64,000 nucleotides of DNA from CAVROP01 sp050008495 (GTDB lineage: Bacteria > Acidobacteriota > Terriglobia > UBA7540), in the NCBI GenBank assembly GCA_050008495.1, contig JBEKMN010000006.1:17616-81615 (forward strand). Direction: 5' to 3'. This document shows positions 59,750 through 64,000 of this stretch, one piece after another. Every line of letters starts with the position of its first letter. Positions within the stretch are counted from its first letter, which is position 1. The notes under the pieces are model-generated. The model was not told the origin of the DNA. It did no database searches and saw only the letters and a list, made by a program, of their open reading frames with translations. Position numbers and translations under genes: made by a program.

Positions 59750-61492
59750 ATGAGAATAATTTGCAAGCAGACTTTGCTGTGGTTGGGTGTGTGTCTACTG
59801 GCCGGTGTGGTTTCGGGTTGGGCCCAACAAGCCGTCGTTCTTTACCAACTGTCGTCCGTGCCAACAACGGTTGCATCCACGGGTGATTCGGAAGTGCTCG
59901 GTTCAGTGCGCTTCCAGGTCACCAACGTCTCTGACCCCACGGGCACGGGTATTCCGGCCCCGGGTACCGATGTGCTCGCGCAAGGGGTTCAAATTGTACT
60001 TAACGGAATCTCTTGCGATAACAATTTTGCAAGCGGTGTGGGCCTCAGTTTCGGGACGTCGGCCGCCACGCCCGTTGTCTTTAGCGCTACGAACGTGATC
60101 CCCGCAACTGGCGGCTATGACGTGAACAACTCGATTGTGCCCGGCTCTTGCGTGATCGGGATCAACGTTAACATTGTGAGTTCCGACGCGGGCCCTGCCT
60201 ACGGCCTGCCTAACGTAGGAGATTGGTTCCAGGTGGATGGAATCCGGGCACGTATGGAGTTCTCCCCGACAGCCGTTGGAGGTTCTGTTAACGCCTCCGC
60301 CTTACTTTCTTCGAGCGTGGGCTCCGGGGAAATAACAGCGCCCAATTCGGTCCAAGTCGCTAGCCCTTTCACCGTTTTGGCCGATTCTGTCACGGCTGGG
60401 GTTTACATTAACTGCCTCAATGGTACGATCCCCGTCGGTACGATCACCGTCCAGGAACCTTATCAGGCGGACTTTGTGGATTACACCATCGCGGATGTTT
60501 CGAACAGCGGCACCACGCCATTTGCTCCGCGCCCCTTGTTTGGCGCGACAGATAGTGGTACGGAGATACTGTTCACCGTTGGCAACGTGCCAGCCGGGGT
60601 CACCCTGACCTTCCCCGGTTTGGTGTCGGGTAACGTTGCGCCTCCTGCTGGTGCCCCTGACGGTGTTACCGCGGGCGATCACCTCGTTCTTGCCTCAGGT
60701 GGAACCATAACCGGGCCGGTGACAAGCGCAACTGTTCTCTACAGCTATACTTGCTATAGCGCACTCGCTTGCGACACGGTATATGAGACTTTCGCTGTCG
60801 CTCCTCTGGTTACCGGCACGGTGGAGAGCACGACCGGCACGATAACTATACAGGCCCAAGTCGTGCCGCTATCAACGCCTGTACCAGGCGGGGTTCCGTC
60901 ATTTACGACTCCCCCAAATACTGTTAACTTTACAAGGCCGCGGTGGAGTGACACGCCAATTCCAGCACCTGCACTGCCCTTCATTACGCTGGCTCCTTGT
61001 TCAACAACCCTACTCTTCCCGTGGGTCGTGGATGTGCCAGGGTTTGACACCGGCGTCATCATCAACAACACTACTCAGGACTACACCAATGCCGCTGCGC
61101 TGCCAACCTCGGTCCTGATCGCTCCACCGAACTTCCCATTCGTTACGCCGACTACGCCCGAGGCCGGGACTTGCACGTTGTACTACTTCCCCAGCAATGA
61201 GGCCCCGGCGCTGTATCAAACGAGCCCAATGCTTAGTACTGGGCAAACATGGAGTTGGATCCAAAGCAGCAGTCCGTTCGCCGGGCTGACGGGCTACATG
61301 ATGGCCCGGTGCAACTTCCAGTTCGGTCACGGTTATGCTGCGATTGGGCAAGGAACCAGTGTCGGCTCCCTGAATTTCACTGAAGCTTACCTCGGGCTGG
61401 TGATTCCGGATCCGGTGATCCTGGGCTCCCGGGTTGACGCGGCCGACGGTTGGATTGGCTATCCTAATACTGGCGAGGGCTTGGACCATTAA
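59750..61492 (+). CDS. Exported surface protein with acidobacterial C-terminal beta domain
   Basis: A 580-residue protein with a signal peptide cut after VVSGWAQ. The body is beta-rich, with many Thr, Val, Gly and Pro residues and few charges (SVGSGEITAPNSVQVASPF). Only about 10 cysteines occur. The last 170 residues (LLFPWVVDVPGFDTGVIINN, ... GTCTLYYFPSNEAPALYQTS, ... LTGYMMARCNFQFGHGYAAI) match a C-terminal module I recall from acidobacterial exported proteins. It is a candidate T2SS substrate or surface component because it follows the secretin gene and its own promoter. The start ATG 59750 has AGGGAAAA upstream. Function is unknown. Confidence 0.7.
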   Translation: MRIICKQTLLWLGVCLLAGVVSGWAQQAVVLYQLSSVPTTVASTGDSEVLGSVRFQVTNVSDPTGTGIPAPGTDVLAQGVQIVLNGISCDNNFASGVGLSFGTSAATPVVFSATNVIPATGGYDVNNSIVPGSCVIGINVNIVSSDAGPAYGLPNVGDWFQVDGIRARMEFSPTAVGGSVNASALLSSSVGSGEITAPNSVQVASPFTVLADSVTAGVYINCLNGTIPVGTITVQEPYQADFVDYTIADVSNSGTTPFAPRPLFGATDSGTEILFTVGNVPAGVTLTFPGLVSGNVAPPAGAPDGVTAGDHLVLASGGTITGPVTSATVLYSYTCYSALACDTVYETFAVAPLVTGTVESTTGTITIQAQVVPLSTPVPGGVPSFTTPPNTVNFTRPRWSDTPIPAPALPFITLAPCSTTLLFPWVVDVPGFDTGVIINNTTQDYTNAAALPTSVLIAPPNFPFVTPTTPEAGTCTLYYFPSNEAPALYQTSPMLSTGQTWSWIQSSSPFAGLTGYMMARCNFQFGHGYAAIGQGTSVGSLNFTEAYLGLVIPDPVILGSRVDAADGWIGYPNTGEGLDH

Positions 61493-61659
61493 TCAGACAG
61501 TCGAGCGCTGATGGCCAGCTAAGCTAGTTAGTTAGGTCGTGTAAGGACCGTCTGTATGTCGAGTGGGCGAGACGATACGCCTCGAAGGGTGTCGTCTCGC
61601 CCAGAAGTTTTGGAGGGCGGGCCTCCGATTTTGATCTTCGGAAGGGTTACACAAAAGGC

Positions 61660-62580
61660 ATGAAACTGGCTTTGAGGATACCCTGGACTTTTGAGGCGCG
61701 GAGACACATTGAGCTTCGCGCTTTCCTTTGTGTGGCCTCGCTCTGCATCCTGACAGGGTATGGCGCGAGAGCGGTGGCTCAAGTTCCGGTCGAGCCACAG
61801 CGGAACGGAGCTGGGGGTGAGTCTGGGGCGATAGCGCCTTCAGTTTTAAAGGCAAGAGAAGACAGTCTTCGCAAGCGGGCCGAGGAATTCTACCAGCTCC
61901 TGCAATCAGGGCGCATGGACCAAGCTGAGGCCTATGTCACTCCCGACTCGAAAGAGGCCTTCCGCCGGGAGAAGGCGGGCGGATTTTTGGGTTTTAAGGT
62001 GGATTCGGTGCGTTTGGAACCCGGCGGTCGGAAGGCGACGGTCGTGGTGAGCATGCAGGTTATTGTGCCTCATATGGTCTCTCCGACGACCATTCCCCGC
62101 CAGACTTCATGGGAGTGGGTGGATGGTTTCTGGTATCTCGTGGTGAGCGGTTCGACAAAGCAAGAGGGAGATATGAAGGCGCTTTTCAACGGTGCCGGAG
62201 TCCAGAAGAGTCAGACACCACCCGGGGATTTGAAATTCAAGGACAACCGGTACATGATGGGCAGGATCCAGCCTGGACAGGTGACGGTGGTCCGGTTTCC
62301 ATTTTCCAACACCTCGGATCATACGGTTACGCTAAGCAAGATCGACACATTCTGTGATTGTCTGAGAGCGAAGGTCGAGAAAAAGGAATTCAAACCGGGT
62401 GAGTCGGGCGAACTTGACATTGAGTTCGACTCGAAGGGATTCCAGCTAAACTACGCTCAGACCATCGTCGTTAAGACGGACCCGGGCAATCTGACCACTT
62501 ACTTGTCCGTGTTCGGATACGTGGTTCCCCCACCGAGGGAGAACTCAAAGCAGAACACGACCGGTAAGTCGGTGCAGTGA
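61660..62580 (+). CDS. DUF1573 domain exported protein
   Basis: A 306-residue protein. A basic start and hydrophobic helix (LRAFLCVASLCILTGYGARAVA) give a signal peptide. Residues 60-175 are a DUF4440/NTF2-like or similar helical-beta part (SLRKRAEEFYQLLQSGRMD, QTSWEWVDGFWYLVV). The C-terminal DUF1573 domain has GQVTVVRFPFSNTSDHTVTL, FCDCLRAKVEKKEFKPGESG and the ELDIEFDSKGF strand. The CDC pair is a conserved DUF1573 feature. It lies 1 nt overlapped with the next reading frame, in an operon-like arrangement. Confidence 0.82.
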   Translation: MKLALRIPWTFEARRHIELRAFLCVASLCILTGYGARAVAQVPVEPQRNGAGGESGAIAPSVLKAREDSLRKRAEEFYQLLQSGRMDQAEAYVTPDSKEAFRREKAGGFLGFKVDSVRLEPGGRKATVVVSMQVIVPHMVSPTTIPRQTSWEWVDGFWYLVVSGSTKQEGDMKALFNGAGVQKSQTPPGDLKFKDNRYMMGRIQPGQVTVVRFPFSNTSDHTVTLSKIDTFCDCLRAKVEKKEFKPGESGELDIEFDSKGFQLNYAQTIVVKTDPGNLTTYLSVFGYVVPPPRENSKQNTTGKSVQ

Positions 62581-62618
62581 CTCCGGCCTGCGGTCCAAAT
62601 CCCTCAAAGGCCAAAGGA

Positions 62619-63560
62619 ATGGCGCGTTTAGTTGCACCTGTTACAGCTTTCCTGCTGTATGCCGCCTGCGTCCTGTCGGCGTGCCCGCAAGCGCCGACTG
62701 TACCGCCGGCCACCAACAAGTCGGTCGCAAGCGAGCGGGTGGTGATTTCGATCGGCGACGAGAAAATCACTGATGGGGACTTCGAACGGTTAATCGCGGC
62801 AATGCCTCCTGAATACCGCAAATTTTACAGTGGGCCGGGGAAACATCTTTTGCCTCAGTACATCATTCGTATGAAAATACTCTCCGCTCAGGCGGTCAAG
62901 GAAGGAGTGGCGAACCATCCCGACGTGGTGCGCGCCATCGAAATTGCGCGCGAGAGTATCCTCACTGATGCCGAGCAAAAACATATTGAGGAAGGCATAA
63001 CGGTCAACGATCAGGAACTGCGGGACCTATACGAGAAAAAGAAAGAGTTTTTTGCAGAGGTTCGCATCTCTCACATCCTGATCAGGACGGAAAATGCCAC
63101 TTTTAAGTCTGACGACCCTTCTCACCCGGGTTTGCCTGACGCGGAGGCGCGAAAAAAGCTTGAAGAGATCCGGAAGCAAATCCTCGCTGGCGCTGACTTT
63201 GCAGAGATGGCGAAAAAGTATTCGGAGGACGCCACTACATCTGCTTCCGGCGGGGACATGGGCGTCATTCATCCCGACAGGGTTGTTCCGCCGATTATCG
63301 AAGCGGCGCACTCTCTCTCTCCCGGCCAGGTGAGTGACCTCATCGCCACCCCCTCCGGGTTTGAGATTATCAAAGTCGAACAGAAACGTACGATACCATT
63401 CGAGGAAGCGAAACCCGGCTTGGAATCGCAAGTTCGCCAGTCGAAAGCGTCTGCTGTCGTCCAGCACATTGAGGACGAGTACCACGTGGTGATTGACAAG
63501 GAGTTCTTTGGCGAACCTGCGGGAAACCAGAACCCTGCTGCCCTGCCAGGTTCCCGTTAG
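62619..63560 (+). CDS. Parvulin-type peptidyl-prolyl isomerase lipoprotein (PrsA/PpiC-like)
   Basis: About 313 residues from ATG 62619; the GTG 62577 overlaps the previous gene and is unlikely to be used. The start gives a lipoprotein signal (VTAFLLYAACVLSAC, lipobox LSAC). An N-terminal SurA-like chaperone part (YIIRMKILSAQAVKEG) precedes the rotamase domain (VRISHILIRTEN, FAEMAKKYSEDATTSASGGDMGVI, LSPGQVSDLIATPSGFEIIKVE). It would help fold secreted proteins outside the cytoplasm. The DUF1573 gene precedes it closely, so both may serve secretion. Confidence 0.87.
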   Translation: MARLVAPVTAFLLYAACVLSACPQAPTVPPATNKSVASERVVISIGDEKITDGDFERLIAAMPPEYRKFYSGPGKHLLPQYIIRMKILSAQAVKEGVANHPDVVRAIEIARESILTDAEQKHIEEGITVNDQELRDLYEKKKEFFAEVRISHILIRTENATFKSDDPSHPGLPDAEARKKLEEIRKQILAGADFAEMAKKYSEDATTSASGGDMGVIHPDRVVPPIIEAAHSLSPGQVSDLIATPSGFEIIKVEQKRTIPFEEAKPGLESQVRQSKASAVVQHIEDEYHVVIDKEFFGEPAGNQNPAALPGSR

Positions 63561-63799
63561 TGCAGACTTTACATGTGCAGGGGGGCGATGCGCCGTCACT
63601 GGTGGAGGTGAAGGTGGTCCGATCCCCTCCGCCTAGGTTGGCCAGGGCGCTGTAACGTTTGCCGATGGTGAAGTTGGCTCGCTCTGGTCTGGGTACGGGG
63701 CGAGTCAGCAGACCGGTTGAAAGCTAAAGCGCTGTTCTGGGGCTACGGTTGGCCAGGCAGGCAACCGCTATCCTGGCCCACAAAAAAGGAGAACCAATA

Positions 63800-64000
63800 A
63801 TGTTGAGCAGGAATTGCATCGCGCGTTTTTCGCTGTACCTGATCCTCCTGGGATTGGTCGCTGTGGCGCCGGTGTTTGCGCGATCGGCGGTCGTCGGATC
63901 GGTGGCGGGCACCATGAACGCAACAGTGGGCGGCCAGACTCTTCTTCCTAACACAACCCTTTTCAGTGGTGACAGCCTCCAGGTGAAAGATGGCGTGGCC
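63800..64000 (+). CDS. FecR-like exported protein, 5' part (cut by window end)
   Basis: The frame starts at ATG 63800 with AAAAAAGGAGAACC upstream and runs to the window end (67 codons). It has a signal peptide (FSLYLILLGLVAVAPVFA) followed by SAVVGSVAGTMNATVGGQTL and LFSGDSLQVKDGVA, which resembles the start of a FecR-like beta domain. Function cannot be said from this part. The 239-nt gap before it (63561-63799) holds GC-rich inverted segments, but no gene. Confidence 0.6.
   Translation, partial: MLSRNCIARFSLYLILLGLVAVAPVFARSAVVGSVAGTMNATVGGQTLLPNTTLFSGDSLQVKDGVA

Noticed and set aside
63690..63730. B12-box-like text (AGTCAGCAGACCGGT) before the FecR-like gene
   Set aside because: Although the box resembles a cobalamin riboswitch, the other conserved boxes are not in place upstream, and the downstream gene is unrelated to B12.

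Overview
The window is a high-GC bacterial chromosome segment with no rRNA, tRNA, CRISPR array or intact insertion sequence that I can recognise. The gene content suggests an acidobacterium (phylum Acidobacteriota). Reasons: a type II secretion (T2SS) locus in the order E-F-G-H-I-J-K-L-M-C-D, long secreted glycosidases and acetyl-xylan-esterase-like hydrolases, a surface protein with a C-terminal region of a kind I associate with that phylum, and many dispersed palindromic and 7-nt-period repeats. The assignment is inference, because no marker gene was compared.

Layout. 1-4.4 kb: a small retropepsin-like protein and a large secreted GH106-like glycosidase. 4.7-12.3 kb: two paralogous, extremely cysteine-rich proteins with Tat-like leaders bracket a divergent GalU-like nucleotidyltransferase, a 1109-residue sugar-kinase/nucleotidyltransferase fusion, and an esterase. 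12.3-30.4 kb: a capsule/exopolysaccharide locus with export protein, tyrosine autokinase, geranylgeranyl-reductase-like flavoprotein, initiating sugar transferase, WecG-type transferase, flippase, four further glycosyltransferases, FkbM methyltransferases (two full length, one truncated) and an O-antigen-ligase-like protein. It carries a recombination scar (a flippase/WecG chimera). 30.5-38.1 kb: a secreted esterase, a repeat-rich spacer, an MNT/HEPN pair, a MarR-controlled efflux pump, a thioredoxin-like protein and a HigBA-like pair. 38.2-44.9 kb: a carbohydrate-use cluster (GH42-like glycosidase, ROK kinase, SIS protein, RhaT-like transporter, Tat-exported esterase). 45.1-59.3 kb: an ECF-type sigma factor, a zf-HC2 anti-sigma factor and the T2SS operon. 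59.4-64 kb: a long leader and an exported surface protein, a DUF1573 protein, a parvulin lipoprotein and the start of a FecR-like exported protein.

How it fits together. The nucleotidyltransferase and the kinase fusion could supply activated sugars to the polysaccharide locus. The sigma/anti-sigma pair sits where it could control secretion. The T2SS and the parvulin foldase probably serve exported proteins such as the glycosidases and the surface protein.

The least expected structure is repetitive. Degenerate 7-nt repeats, often in inverted pairs around a short core, occupy most of the longer gaps in the T2SS operon and also lie inside reading frames. The GspJ and GspK leaders, a linker in the ROK kinase, and possibly an esterase leader are encoded by repeat sequence. 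A different palindrome encodes part of the GH42 leader. Because 21 nt is seven codons, a heptamer array reads as a repeating heptapeptide, here PESRILN.
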